Notes: generated from the letters alone by a model not told the origin. Positions 1-11,350 are shown, counted from the stretch's first letter. The stretch: DNA of 64,000 bases from Acanthochlamys bracteata (GCA_019914995.1 CM034143.1:2172501-2236500); one strand, 5' to 3'. A program made the numbers and translations.

Positions 1-620
1 AAACTATCGAGGATGGACACCCGTGTAGCTTAACAATTTCCCGAGCAAAAGTGTTCGCAACACTCACTGCATTATATGGATGTCTGAGAGGTATGAAGTG
101 TGCATACTTTGTTAGCCTATCGACCACCATTAGGATAACATTTTTCCCTTCCGACAAAGGTAAGCCTTCAATGAAATCCATTGCGATGTCAGTCCAAACA
201 GCGGTAGGAATTGGGAGAGGCTGTAGTAGTCCTGCTGGCTGGAGATAGTCGGATTTGGCCTTGGCACAAGTAGCACATGCTGCTATGTGTCTTTGGACAT
301 CACGAGATATACCTGGCCAGTAAAACTGATGTGATAGACGCTTGTATGTGCGAAAACGCCCTCCATGTCCACCTATTGCTGAATTATGAGCCTCGAACAG
401 CAACTGTCGTCGTAGTGCTAAATCCTCTGGAACATATAGGCGCCCTTGGTACATAAGGTACCCTCTTACTATCTGGAAATCTTGCGTAGCCTTACTCTTG
501 GCGTCTTCAATCAGTGAGCATGTAGTTTCGTCTGTCTGTTGAGCTTTCAGAAGATCATCCCAGAAAGTTGAGTGCAAGGCGCTAATCGCTGCAAGACCAC
601 AGTTTGGTATGCGCGATAAA
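1..620 (-). CDS. integrase region of the Ty3/gypsy element (fossil, continues past the window)
   Basis: Minus-strand translation gives a typical gypsy integrase: the zinc-finger region, then the core with a TDIAMDFIEGLP-like block and a VVDRLTKYAHFIPL-like block, then VANTFAREIVKLHGCPSSIV at the window edge. The remaining integrase and the downstream LTR lie outside the window. Confidence 0.75.
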
Positions 621-657
621 GCATCCGCCACAGTGTTGTGTTTCCCGGCTCGATATT

Positions 658-2580
658 CTATTTTGTAAACAAGCTCAAATGGTCCGTTTTGATGATGAAT
701 CGATGACCCAAGAGATAAGCGCGCCACCGTTGCACGGCTAGCACTTGTGTTAGAACTGCTCCTATCCCTCTTCCTGAAGCATCAGTTTCTAAGGAAAATG
801 GTTGATTGAAATCGGGTGCAGCAAGGACAGGGGCCTTCGACATTGCCATCTTGAGCTGCTCAAAGGCGTCATTTGCTTCTGCAGTCCACTGGAACCCGTC
901 TTTCTTCAATAAATCAGTCAAAGGGGCAGCTATGCAGCCATAGTTTAAGACAAACCGGCGATAGTATCCCGTGAGGCCTAAGAACCCTCTGAGTTGAGTT
1001 ACTGACCTGGGTACTGGCCATTCTAGCATTACCTTTACCTTGGATTCATCGACGGCTATCCCATTTTCTGAGACGATATGCCCAAGGTACTCGAGTTGGC
1101 GGCATCGAAACTTGCACTTGGACAAGTTTGCGTAAAGCTTGTGTTCCTGCAGAAGAGTCAAAACAGCGGCCACATGCCGAAAGTGCTCCTGCATGTTGGT
1201 ACTATAAATAAGGATATCATCAAAAAAAACTAAAACAAACTTGCGTAGGTATGGGCGGAACACTTCGTTCATCAAAGACTGAAAGGTTGACGGAGCGTTT
1301 GTCAAGCCAAAAGGCATGACTAAAAACTCATAGTGTCCGTCATGAGTGCGAAACGCCGTCTTGTGGACATCCTCATCACGAACTCTTATTTGATGGTATC
1401 CGGACTTTAGATCAATCTTGGAGAAGATTCTAGCACCGTAGAGTTCGTCTAAAAGTTCATCTATCACTGGAATAGGATATTTGTCTTTTGCGGTTATCTC
1501 GTTGAGGGCTCGATAGTCTACACAAAAGCGCCACGAGCCGTCTTTCTTCTTTACTAGAAGGACTGGCGAGGAAAAAGCAGAAATGCTTGGCCTAATAATA
1601 CCTTGTGGTAACATCTCAGCAACAATCCTTTCTATCTCATTTTTCTGCACTTGTGGGTACCTGTAGGGCCTCACATTAGCTGGTTGTGCAGGAAGAAGAG
1701 GAATTCCATGATCATGAGTTCTTTTGGGCGGAAGAGAAAGAATGGGGCTGAATACTTTCTTGTACCTAGTGACCAACTCTTGCAACTCCTCTGGTACATC
1801 TTCCAAGCTATTACCTCTAGTCTCTTTACTGGTTGTGACTGCAACTAATCGCAAGGAACAAAGCAAGTGGCCAGGGCGAAGGCTTATAAGTTGAGAGACC
1901 CTTCCCTCGCGGATCCCTTGCAGAATAAACTCGCGCCCTTGCATAGAGAAGCGCATGTCGGAACGGTCCCAATTACATATAACATCTCCAAGTCATCGAA
2001 GCCATTGTATACCCAATACTAAATCCATTCCTCCAAGGGGAAATGGGTATGCATCAATAAATAAGTTGGCTCCCTGTACTTCTAGTGGTACAACCCGATA
2101 GACAACTTCTATTGAGTGAGGTCTCCCATCCGCTAACTCTACCTTTAGCGGTCGAACATCTGTAGCTTTTAGTCGCAAGTGCTTGACCAACTTATCGGAG
2201 ATGAAGTTATGCGTACTCCCCGAATCAATCAAAATAAAGACATCTTGTTTCTTTATCCTTCCCACGATGCGAATGGTCTGTGGACCAATAAGGCCATGCA
2301 TAGCACTCAATGATAAGGTGGCGTCTTCGTCCGCGGTTTCGTCTGGCGGTTCTGCTAAAAGATCATCGTCACTGTCTTGTTCCTTCATTGTGGAGATTGA
2401 ATACAATTTTGTGGTGCACTTATGCCCTTTATAATATTTGTCATTGCAATAAAAGCATAAGCCTTTGGATCTCCTTTCATTAATATCACTCACTGATAAG
2501 GATCGATGTCGTGGATTAGAGGTTTCACTAGATCCTGCTCGGGTGGTTGTGTGTTCCTGAAGACAAAGTCGTTGCTCCAC
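658..2580 (-). CDS. pol region: protease, reverse transcriptase and RNase H (fossil)
   Basis: A retroviral-type aspartic protease motif ([12 protein letters not shown]) lies near 2200. The reverse transcriptase follows, with [17 protein letters not shown], the [13 protein letters not shown] block, [14 protein letters not shown] and the catalytic FDDILIYS box (about 1205-1230). The start of RNase H ([16 protein letters not shown]) is near 770-800. These are family-defining motifs for plant Ty3/gypsy pol. Part of a broken element. Confidence 0.88.
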
Positions 2581-3739
2581 CGTGCTGGCCAGCAGTTGTT
2601 ATAGTTGTTCGTGTGCGAGAAGAACGGTTTGCAGGGTGCTCCAAGTTGAGTTTTCTATCGAACATGTGGGCTATCATATATGTTTGTTGAAGTTCAGTGG
2701 GTTGCATAGCCATGACATCCATGGCGATCTGTTGAGATAACCCTCTGCAGAAGCGCCCAATCAAATCCTTCTTAGACGTATGGTCTATTTGCGATCGTAA
2801 GTCTTTAAAGGCAGCTTGATACTCGGCTAAAGTGCCTGTTTGCTTTAGCTGCTGCAAGGAAAAGCTAGCGTTGTCGAAGGTGGTAGGTCCGAAACGGCGC
2901 AGTAATGCCGATGTTAACTCCTCCCATGAGTGATGAGGTCGATCCCTCTCAAAATTTCGATACCATCTATTAGCATCCCCTTGTAGATACATAGCAACGA
3001 TGGCTACCTTATCAATTACTGGAGTGCGGTAATATTTAAAATATTTTTCTACTGCATACAACCACTCATGTGGTTCCTTTCCGTCAAAAGATGGGAAGCG
3101 ATGACGATCCTTTGGCAGCCGAGTATGAGCTCCCATTGCTACGGGTGTCTCAGGTAGTAGCTTGCTGGTGGCTAGTTGTGTGTGGCTCTGGTTTTGCCCA
3201 TTTATGTTTGGTCTCGGGCTAAGATTGTTGTAGTAAGTTAAGCTAGGGATGGTCTGGGTGTTGGTGAACATACTGTAAGTGCTTGCTAGAGAAGGTTGTG
3301 GAGTTGGTATTAATGAACCTAGAGGGATACTAGATAGGGGTGTTATTTGGTTGAAATTAGTTAAGGGTACCACCAAAGGTGTAGTATGGGGTTGTGGTGT
3401 TATCAAGGGCTGATTTTGCATCTGTGGTATACTAGTGATGGTGCTCATAGGAGAGGCTGAAAGATAGCTATTTGGTATAGGGCTGTAGTGAAAGTCTGGT
3501 GGTGGGTCTTGCTTGAAGGTTTGCATTGATACTGAATTTGATGGTCCTTGATTTTTTTTCGTACTACTGCCTGGATGATTCGTTTTGAGGAATTCCATCA
3601 TGTCTGCCATAGTCCGCGCGAGATTGTTCATTGCCGTAGCATATAATTTGAGTTCTTCGCGGTTGCCAATATCAATAGGTTCTGAATTGGGATAGGTCTT
3701 GAGCGGGTGGCGGGTGTTTGTAAGAAGGTGGTGGAACAC
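2528..3739 (-). CDS. gag region of the Ty3/gypsy element (fossil)
   Basis: The open stretch has a Pro/Ser/Thr/Gln-rich N-terminal part, then a conserved retrotransposon Gag core typical of plant gypsy elements (motifs KFPSFDGKEPHEWLY-like and DRPHHSWEELTSALLRRFG). The zinc-knuckle-like [14 protein letters not shown] lies just downstream at about 2410-2470. The product would form the virus-like particle. Part of a broken element. Confidence 0.8.
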   Translation of the reverse strand: MFHHLLTNTRHPLKTYPNSEPIDIGNREELKLYATAMNNLARTMADMMEFLKTNHPGSSTKKNQGPSNSVSMQTFKQDPPPDFHYSPIPNSYLSASPMSTITSIPQMQNQPLITPQPHTTPLVVPLTNFNQITPLSSIPLGSLIPTPQPSLASTYSMFTNTQTIPSLTYYNNLSPRPNINGQNQSHTQLATSKLLPETPVAMGAHTRLPKDRHRFPSFDGKEPHEWLYAVEKYFKYYRTPVIDKVAIVAMYLQGDANRWYRNFERDRPHHSWEELTSALLRRFGPTTFDNASFSLQQLKQTGTLAEYQAAFKDLRSQIDHTSKKDLIGRFCRGLSQQIAMDVMAMQPTELQQTYMIAHMFDRKLNLEHPANRSSRTRTTITTAGQHGGATTLSSGTHNHPSRI

Positions 3740-3823
3740 ATATTATGTGGAGAGGATGGTGATGGAGATGAATTTGCCGTGTTTGACGACGCTGGATCCA
3801 TATCGCTGGCGCTTGGTACCACT

Positions 3824-4196
3824 TGTTATGGCGCGAGATCGCTTGGAAGACGATCTCACAAGAATCAAAGTGTAAAAGCAAGAAAAACAGAAGTAAAAGA
3901 TAAAATTAATAAACTTTTTCCCCCCTACGATTGATGCCTTGTATCCTTATTTATAGCTTGGGACTTCTCCAAGCCGATTAGAACTCTTGCTACTAGAGTT
4001 CCACTCAACATTTAATTCCTAATACTATATTCTTATTCAAACTCTTACTGCTGGACTCTTAAAGAAACATAATTTCTGCATAGGACTCTCTATCAGCTAA
4101 CTATGCCTTTTATTCATGACCTGTTTCTTTGCAGGCAATACATTTGCTTATATGTGTACTCTTACGGTTGCTCCTTCTAAGTGTGTTCCTGACACA
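3824..4196 (-). repeat. LTR of the Ty3/gypsy element
   Basis: About 370 bp with TG..CA-type ends (TGT..ACA) when read on the minus strand. A TATA-like stretch lies near 3947-3955 on the minus strand, as expected for a U3 promoter. The inner edge abuts a tRNA-Met-like primer site and the outer edge is where ankyrin-gene homology stops. The exact outer end is uncertain by 2 bp. Confidence 0.6.
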
Positions 4197-5171
4197 TTAG
4201 TGCGCCTGGAGTATGGCTATCATTGTTTGCGGATCTTGACTTACGATTTGCACGCCTCTGATCAGAACTGCTTTGTCTGGTTGGAGTCATTGTACGTAGA
4301 CAAGTTACTACAGGCTCTGTTGATGGCTTCAATTCACTCTTCCTCTTCCCACCAGCAGCACGTATCAACTCTCCTAGTACTAAATCGTTGGACGCCATCG
4401 ACATGTCTAGCAGAACATCCAACGGCGTCAAACCATTGTTGTTCTCTGCGTTCACATCCAACACACCTACCTTGCTCATTAGTAGCTTGATGATCTATAA
4501 CAACATAAACAAACAAAAGCAAAACTTATCTCAGAAAAGAATCTTCCGACATAAATTTCGGTTAACAAGACACGAGTGCGTATGCACTTAACCTGGAGTT
4601 GCCTACTAGCCAGGGCAAGGTGCAGGGCGGTGTTGCCGCTAGAATCCTTTAAGTTGAGGAACTCATCATCATCGTCGTCCATCCTCTCAACCAGTAGCCG
4701 GACCACTTCAACGGAGTTTGATCGAACTGCCAGGCGCAGCGTGCTGTCACCTCCGCAGTTGAGAACTTTTACCGTGTTCGCATTTGCGCCTGCGAGCTCT
4801 TTCAAGACTTCAATTTGACCTTGGATTGCAGCTTAATGAATAGGGAGGAATCCATTCTTGTCCAGGAAAAAGCACAGCTCACTGCCTAACTTACGCAGCA
4901 GCTCTCTCACTAGTTTTAAGTAGCCATGAGCAGAAGCAAGATGGAGAGGGGAAAGTCCTCTAGCGCCTAGTTTACATGCTAGCTCAGGGTTATGAGTGAG
5001 AACCTCTCTAGCAAAATTTAAATGCCCAAGTGATACCGAGATGTGTAGAGGATTATCAATGGCATAAACGAGCTCTTCGAATCTATGTAAAAGAAGTCTG
5101 TCTTCTTGGAGCAGCTCACGAAGTGCAGAAACATTCCCAGAGTATGAAGCTTCCTTAAGTCTGTCGTCCAT
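4196..5171 (-). pseudogene. Ankyrin-repeat protein gene (BDA1-like family), interrupted
   Basis: Two exons are visible: 5171-4593 and 4494 downward, with a consensus intron (4493-4594 side, gttaag..ttatag) and phase 0. The start MDDRLKEASYSGNVSALREL and the following NPLHISVSLGHLNFAREVL and LSPLHLASAHGYLKLVRELL repeats are typical of plant ankyrin proteins of the BDA1/ITN1-related group, which usually end in membrane helices. Here the membrane part is missing because the retrotransposon has inserted after about residue 310; the last few codons of the open frame come from the LTR. There is also an in-frame TAA at 4833-4835 within the third repeat. Family members act in defence signalling at membranes; this copy is very probably dead. 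A second, more decayed copy lies at 15234-16173. Confidence 0.8.
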
Positions 5172-5391
5172 GTTGGAAATTATGCTTGATCAGAAGTCGG
5201 ATAGATTTAATAACTAACCAGCGATCACTTAGTTGCTTATCTCCAATATATAAAAGAAGCTATTCATTAGTTGCTAGCTAGGCCTAGGAATTTTCCAAGA
5301 AACTTCTATGGTAACTTCATTGATGACTTTCGTGTGTGGTCGTGGTAATGACTTTTAATTAGATAGCAACGTCCTTAGAAGCTAAGAGACA
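5172..5391. other. 5' flank of the ankyrin gene
   Basis: Non-coding. On the minus strand, a TATA-like stretch (ttatatattgg, about 5246-5257) lies about 75-85 bp upstream of the ATG. The region is also present next to the second ankyrin copy (about 16020-16173), so it was duplicated with the gene. Confidence 0.4.
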
Positions 5392-5716
5392 TTATGATAC
5401 GAATAGTAAAGTAGGAGTGACGAGGGGCGATAGTGATCGTCCTCGGCGTCTGAAGAACACCGAGATATGCAGCAGTTGCGTTAGCTGCAAATGAGGAGTC
5501 AAGTCTAGGAGAAGAAGCAGCTAGGCCTGGACTAGCAACTTGCATCAGTGGAGCTGGGCTGGGCTAACAGCTGAAAATTCCTAGCTGCTTCTTCTCCTTG
5601 CGTTGACTCCTCATTTGCAGCCAACGCAACTTCTGCATATCTCTGTGTTCTTTAGACGCCGAGTACGATCACTAGCTCCGCTCGTCACTCCTACTTCACT
5701 ATACGTATCACATTAC
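5392..5716. repeat. Long imperfect inverted repeat (foldback), arms about 134 bp, loop about 54 bp
   Basis: The left arm 5392-5525 is the reverse complement of the right arm 5580-5716 with only scattered mismatches and small indels; for example gtaggagtgacgag (5411 on) pairs with ctcgtcactcctac (near 5680), and ctgcaaatgaggagtca pairs with tgactcctcatttgcag. No open frame of note. A transcript would fold into a long hairpin. It may be a MITE or foldback element, or a young hairpin-RNA locus; no clear target duplication was seen. Confidence 0.8.
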
Positions 5717-6080
5717 TAGGCGAAAAGAAAGGAAGTAGTAAATGTTGTTCTTTTAATCAAACGACTAAGCTATACCAAGCTAGAGAACATGTACCATTAA
5801 AATATGTATTTTTCAACTCGTGTGCTTGTCAATGTCAAGTTCATGTCAACTCATGTACCATTAAAATATCAAGTTTGTCTGCTTCTTGATCTTGTACATA
5901 AACATGTAGTTTAATTTCAATATTAACTTGCATTGTATTGTTGATATCAACCATATATGTAAGGATGTCAGATTCGATCTACTTATCAAATTAATGCTCA
6001 ACCATTTGTGACCATTCCTCTCAACTAGAGTCCGAGATGACCGGACGCAGTAGATCATTCACTTGTTGAATGCCATTGAC

Positions 6081-6181
6081 ATGCTTTTCCATTTCCATGA
6101 GTCAAGACGTGCTGTGATCTGATCTTTTAATGCTCAACCATTTGTGACTTATAATTACCATTCATAGTACATAGCTAATAT
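6081..6181 (+). repeat. Direct repeat, copy 1 (101 bp)
   Basis: Identical by eye to 6273-6373, 192 bp further on. Non-coding, ends at agctaatat. A shorter third echo (taatgctcaaccatttgtga) is at about 5992-6011. Confidence 0.85.
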
Positions 6182-6272
6182 CAATATTAATCTGAATTTT
6201 AACACCTAAAAGAGTGTCCCATATATGTAAGGATTTTTATTCTAATCAGATTAACTTTTAATATTAATCTGC

Positions 6273-6373
6273 ATGCTTTTCCATTTCCATGAGTCAAGAC
6301 GTGCTGTGATCTGATCTTTTAATGCTCAACCATTTGTGACTTATAATTACCATTCATAGTACATAGCTAATAT
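6273..6373 (+). repeat. Direct repeat, copy 2 (101 bp)
   Basis: Perfect second copy of 6081-6181. The lack of differences suggests a recent local duplication. Confidence 0.85.
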
Positions 6374-6479
6374 GAATCTATTAAAAAGTAGCATGAATTT
6401 TAACACCTAATAATTGAGTCCAAGCTACGGCAAGAGTGTCCCATATAATTGGGTCCCACATTAAGACAAAGTTATTTAA

Positions 6480-7530
6480 TTTAGTTTTTATTCTAATACT
6501 GTTCCTATTTTGTCGCTGCTACTTATTTTTTAGCACAAAGGTCAGGTTTGGTTAACCTAAAAGTTTATTTTTTTGCTAAATCTGATTGAATAAATATTTG
6601 AATAAATATTTCTATTTAAAAATTTTTCGTAAAATAAAATTAAAAATATATAAAAAATTTGTACAATTTCATAAAAATTCACATATGAATAAAAAAGTAA
6701 CTCAAATTTTTTTTAAATATGATTAGAAAAGAACTTGTAAAAATACATTCACCACAATGAAACCAATAAAAAATGTGCGTTTAACAAATAGTTCCATAGT
6801 TCAATATAAAAAGAGCTTACAAAATATTAATTTATAATAATATTTAATATAAGTTAAAAAAATGAATAAACAATACAATAATATATTAGTAATTTTTATA
6901 CAAAATTTTAATTAAAAATAATATAGTGAAATCAACCACCACCTAACAAAACAATGAACACAAATTACAGCTCTCTCGAACTAAAGGAGGGCGCTAAGGC
7001 ACAAGTAGGGAGAAAACTCTATCACTATGGCAACATCCAAATCAAGTCTACATAAATTCAAGAGCATAAACGACACAAAAAATCGATAGAGAGTTATAAA
7101 ACGGAAGTAAGTTGATTGCCATTTCTTAATCAAATACGAGTTGAAGTACTCATTCATTGAAGAACAACCATTTTCAAGACTTTGCTTCCATCTCCGTAAA
7201 ACTTTGCTACTTGAAGGTTCAAATTTATTATGTGAACCGAATTGTAGAAGTTAACTGCATTTTAGTTTACAATTTTACAACAAATCTTCCAAATCAACAA
7301 GTAATTGTACTTCCAATGATGGGATCTCATGTCAAAATAATTTTCATAAGAATATTTAGACATTTTTACAACTACAATTCTTAAGCTAAAAGGTTTCTGT
7401 TTTCTGTTTGGTATCCAGCTATTTTATTCTATTTTCTACATAAGCAAGTGGACCCAAAACACATACTCTAATAATCAAATTTTCTACTGTCAATCCAAAC
7501 AAATTGATACATGGGAAGGGGTCATATGGG
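6480..7530. other. AT-rich intergenic DNA
   Basis: I see no gene. The part 6540-6960 is very AT-rich and low in complexity, like the transposon-derived filler elsewhere in the window. Short open frames here look random. Confidence 0.5.
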
Positions 7531-7535
7531 AATTT

Positions 7536-7591
7536 GGAAGAACTTCAGCTTCAAACCCTGCATCTTCAATTGCACATGTTATATCTTCCAC
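7536..7591 (-). pseudogene. Single-exon fragment of a copper-transporting P1B ATPase (RAN1/HMA7-like)
   Basis: The minus strand reads VEDITCAIEDAGFEAEVLP directly after a splice acceptor (cttag at 7592-7596). In RAN1/HMA7-type copper ATPases the second half of an N-terminal heavy-metal-associated domain reads EEDIKNAIEDAGFEAEIL, and an intron lies just before it. No other exon of the gene was found nearby, so this is a stray fragment, perhaps moved by a transposon. The match is short, hence moderate confidence. Confidence 0.45.
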
Positions 7592-7599
7592 CTAAGGAG

Positions 7600-8690
7600 C
7601 ATATAAACAGTAGTGAGTGCTTGTAACATATATGCATAATTCTCATATGCATTTAGTAAAACATGTACAAATATTGTTATCAATTATGCACAAACGTAAC
7701 TTTTATTGATTAACCAAATTGACACTGGAATTACAAATCCCAGTTGAACTCAATTGAACTAACAATTAAGCCAGAATGCATAATAGCATCAATCACCAAT
7801 CCAAGTTATATTACAATGAATCTACTTCAGAGCAACTGTAATATTTCAACCATAAGCTAATTGACTCGCAGAATGCAACTGAGTTTAACAATTCAACTAG
7901 AAAACATAAATTGACTGATTTTTAGTGAAAAAGTCACTTATGCTTGAATAAAGGATGGATAGAATTTACAAAATATTTTTTTGCTTGCAAGACAGATCAA
8001 GGAACAAGTAGTAGCAATGGCAGCTTTATCCTGCACAAGCTTTATACTGCAACAAGTAGCAATGTTCACTTCGCAAAGGAATAGCATCAACTTATGAAGA
8101 AGCTTACTAAGAACAAAAGGTGATTATTAGGTGTGCCCTTTGAATATTTTCCTGAAAAGTTTAATCTCTTGAGAGGAAAAAAAAATAAAAAAGAAAATAA
8201 AATTCAAAGCATTTCCAGTTGGCACTTATACCAATTAATAAATGAAAGCATTGTGTAGTACTATTAGTTTTTTAGAAACAACAAAACAAGCAAGACACTT
8301 TCATGTGATTGAAATAAGAAATTTTGAATATTAATTTATATAGGAAATTTCATATATACTGTTTATAATAAGTCATAACATGTGATAAATTTCTTAAGAA
8401 TGACAATCCAGCCAAGTTTTTATTACCATAAGAATAAAAAATCAAGCAATAAACTACAATTTCATAACAAATCCATATAATTCATAGCAAGCATTATTCC
8501 CACATAATTCACAACAAAATTATGTTAGATAACTCCTAGAATGAGACTCTAGTAATCAAAATTCAATAACAAACTTCAGCAATCAAATATCTACATTTAG
8601 CTATCAACAAAATTCAGCAATCAAAATGAGATTCTAGCAATCAACATCCATTACACAGATAGAACAACAGACATTATACATCACATTGAA
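7600..8690. other. Intergenic DNA, nothing recognised
   Basis: AT-rich. A loose repetition of caacaaaattcagcaatcaa-like phrases appears at about 8460-8640. No gene or element ends recognised. Confidence 0.4.
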
Positions 8691-8700
8691 AATAAGCTGC

Positions 8701-9101
8701 GCGCTGTTTGTTTACAGAAGCAGCAAATCGCTACTTTTGTTTTACCAACGTAAAAAGTAGTTATTTTAGTTAAAAAGTTAGCGTTGCCAAACACTTAATA
8801 CACTTAAGGCGTGTTTACTATAGACTAAATTTATTTTTTCGAAAGTAAATTTAAAAAATAAAATTAAAAAGTAAAAATATTTAATAAAAGATAATATTTT
8901 ATAATTATTTTATATTATATGTAAATTTTAAAATTAAATTTTAATAAATAAATTTTTAATAGACATAATTTTTTAAAATTTTAAATTATTTTTTATTAAA
9001 AAATAAATGTAAAAAAAGTGAGTTTGGAGAGATACATAAATACGTCCTTAAGTGCTTTTTTTTTAACTAAAAGCTGCAAAATGGCATTGCCAAACATGGC
9101 C
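8701..9101. mobile_element. Small inverted-repeat element (MITE-like), host of a nested insertion
   Basis: The left end gcgctgtttg and the right end caaacatggcc are approximate inverted repeats, and gttgccaaacac and cattgccaaacatgg recur inside. It encloses another element at 8807-9047. No transposase. Termini are approximate. Confidence 0.4.
8807..9047. mobile_element. PIF/Harbinger-type (Tourist-like) MITE, nested
   Basis: The left end AGGCGTGTTTAC and the right end (reverse complement AGGACGTATTTA) are inverted and flanked by TTA on both sides, the target duplication of PIF/Harbinger elements. The interior is almost pure A/T. Ends resemble those of 20735-21854 and the start of 27268-27583, suggesting one family. 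It splits the 8701-9101 element. Confidence 0.5.
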
Positions 9102-9109
9102 AAAGAATA

Positions 9110-10148
9110 ATTTATTGCTATGATGTGGATGTTTCTACAGTAATATAAGATATGTGTATTATATTGTTTCTCGAACACTTAAGGTGGATAATCAGTACCG
9201 CGACAAATGCATCTCTAGACCATGGGTTATAGTGGTCAGAGGATGATCCAAACAACTGCGTAAGAAGCTGCAACTTCATTTATCACCAATCAGACCGAAG
9301 AACTACAAGTCACGAACGCTCTAATAAAACTTAACTTAATCAGAATACGAATCAATTTTTATCCGATCATTGATCAATATTACACCATGAAAACTGTTAA
9401 TAAAACTTACGGAATATCAACTTAAGAAGAAGAATGGTGAATTGAATTATGATAAATTAAAAATACCGACTGTAAGGTTCCTGTAGCGAAACTGTATGTG
9501 AACAATAACCTATACAAAAAATGTCAGCACATAAAACTTAAACAAAGCAAACATCTGAACTAAGAGAGCAAATCAGACAGCACATCAATAACTTTTACGT
9601 GGTTCGACACTGCCATATCTATGTCCACTTCATTTGAAATTTCAAATAAAATTCAGTAACGTTAATTCACTGTACAATTTAAGAGATTTGATTTTTTGCA
9701 AAACATTTCCATCTCAAACTAAGTCTTCTCGTAATGATAACTCATTGCAGCTACTAGACTTCACAAAATCCCTCTGGCTGTAATATGCACGCCTTCGCAA
9801 AAAGACAATACAAACCAGCTATCGTACACTTAAGCTTGGATTTACTCAAAGTGTTCTAGTATCTATTGTTGTCCTCAATGCCGCAGCTATATAGTAATAT
9901 CTCCTCCTTAATCTTAGGATCAGATCTACATCAATAGATTGAGCTTCTAACGACTAGGAAGAATATAAGGTTTGGACAAAGCAAAATAACTATTTTGAGG
10001 ATTTCTTACTATATTTTTTCTTCCTTTCAAAATTTCTTTTTTTTTTTCCGTTAATGCACATTGGTCTCTCAAGAGAAAATCTTTCTATTATGCCTCATCA
10101 AAATTTGAAATTAATCGGACGTCATTTGATGTTTCAAAATGATCTAAT
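9110..10148. other. Intergenic DNA, nothing recognised
   Basis: No convincing exon or element end was found. A pyrimidine-rich stretch lies at about 10012-10050. Confidence 0.4.
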
Positions 10149-11164
10149 GGTCACTACTAGAAATAATAGCATTACCGACTAAAAAAAAACAAGCACGAGT
10201 CAATAATAGTCGGCAAAGTATTTTACCGATCAAAAAAAGCGATCGAATCCGTTTAAGGCAAATACTGGTCGGTAAACCATTTACCGACTAAATAAAAAAT
10301 TCAATTGGTATAGCACAGTAATTTACCGACTGAAAAAATTTCAGTCGGTAATTTTATTTTACCTACTGAAATTTTTAGTAGGTAAAATAAAATTACCTAC
10401 TAACAAATTTAGTCGGTAATTTTAGATTACCCACTGAATTGTTAGTCGGTAATCTTAAATTACCTACTGAATTATCAGTCGGTAATCTTAATTTACCTAC
10501 TGAATTATCAGTCGGTAATTTTAATTTACCTACCAAAATTTTTAAATCAATATTACTGAATTCATTTGGTGAATGCTTAAATATTTTATTTAGAATAATT
10601 CACTACTAAGTATAAAAATATATACTAAATAAAAATTAACTCAAATTTATATATAACATTAATCAAAATTTATATTTACATATCCATTAAAGTCATCAAA
10701 TACAATGAAATGATCCACTTGCTAAAACACTAATTTACACAGCTACTACATAAAGAAAAACTTTCACATAAATAATTATTTGAAAGTGACTCCACGAGAA
10801 AGATGAATAGTCCGTATGCTTACCTGAAATACAAAAGAAAGGTCGATGAAATGATTAGTAACATATGCTTTAATTACAAAAGAGCTTCTTGTGCTTTACC
10901 ATTGCTTTTAATGGTTCTCTGGTTCAGATTAATGGTTCTCTGGTACAGACATTTGAAGTACAAGTCCTAGTTACCATGAGAATGTCCACGATATTAAATC
11001 TTGTGTCTGGCTTAGCATTGTATAAGAAGATAGGAGGAGTAAGTTTGAATGAGTAAATGCAAAGTTACTTCCATATAATGTATTTTATTGTTAACCAAGG
11101 TCCAATACCTTCAACAGCTTACATCTCACACTTGGTTGAGTGATCTGCTGCTGTTGTTGGTGTT

Positions 11165-11350
11165 ATGGGTCACCACTGCTGCAGCAAACAGAAGGTGAAG
11201 AGAGGTCTTTGGTCTCCTGAGGAAGATGAAAAGCTTGTCAACTTCATCACCACTCATGGCCATGGCTGCTGGAGCTCTGTCCCTAAACTAGCAAGTCTAT
11301 ATATGCAGATACCTAAAAAAATCTTCTGGAACTCATGCATCAAGAAGAAC
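11165..11350 (+). pseudogene. Captured R2R3-MYB fragment (MYB26-like) inside the CACTA element
   Basis: It opens [20 protein letters not shown] and continues through [10 protein letters not shown], the first exon and first MYB repeat of R2R3-MYB factors, ending where the family's first intron falls (about 11287). About 40 bases later comes [10 protein letters not shown], matching the end of the R3 repeat ([11 protein letters not shown]). Everything between, including the rest of R2 and most of R3, is missing. The wording is closest to MYB26/MYB67-type factors of secondary wall or anther development. It cannot make a DNA-binding MYB. The 5' UTR-like sequence before the ATG seems to have been captured too. 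Confidence 0.85.

Larger units (their letters stand above)
1..4196 (-). mobile_element. Ty3/gypsy LTR retrotransposon, cut by the window edge
   Basis: On the minus strand, reading from high to low coordinates, the order is LTR, primer-binding site, gag, protease, reverse transcriptase, RNase H, integrase; this order (RT before integrase) is that of Ty3/gypsy. The upstream LTR occupies about 3824-4196, and the sequence just inside it (about 3808-3821) resembles the initiator-Met tRNA primer site. The downstream LTR lies beyond position 1, so age cannot be read from LTR divergence. The copy is broken, with a handful of breaks, but motifs are well kept, so it is probably fairly young. It sits inside an ankyrin-repeat gene. 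Confidence 0.93.
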
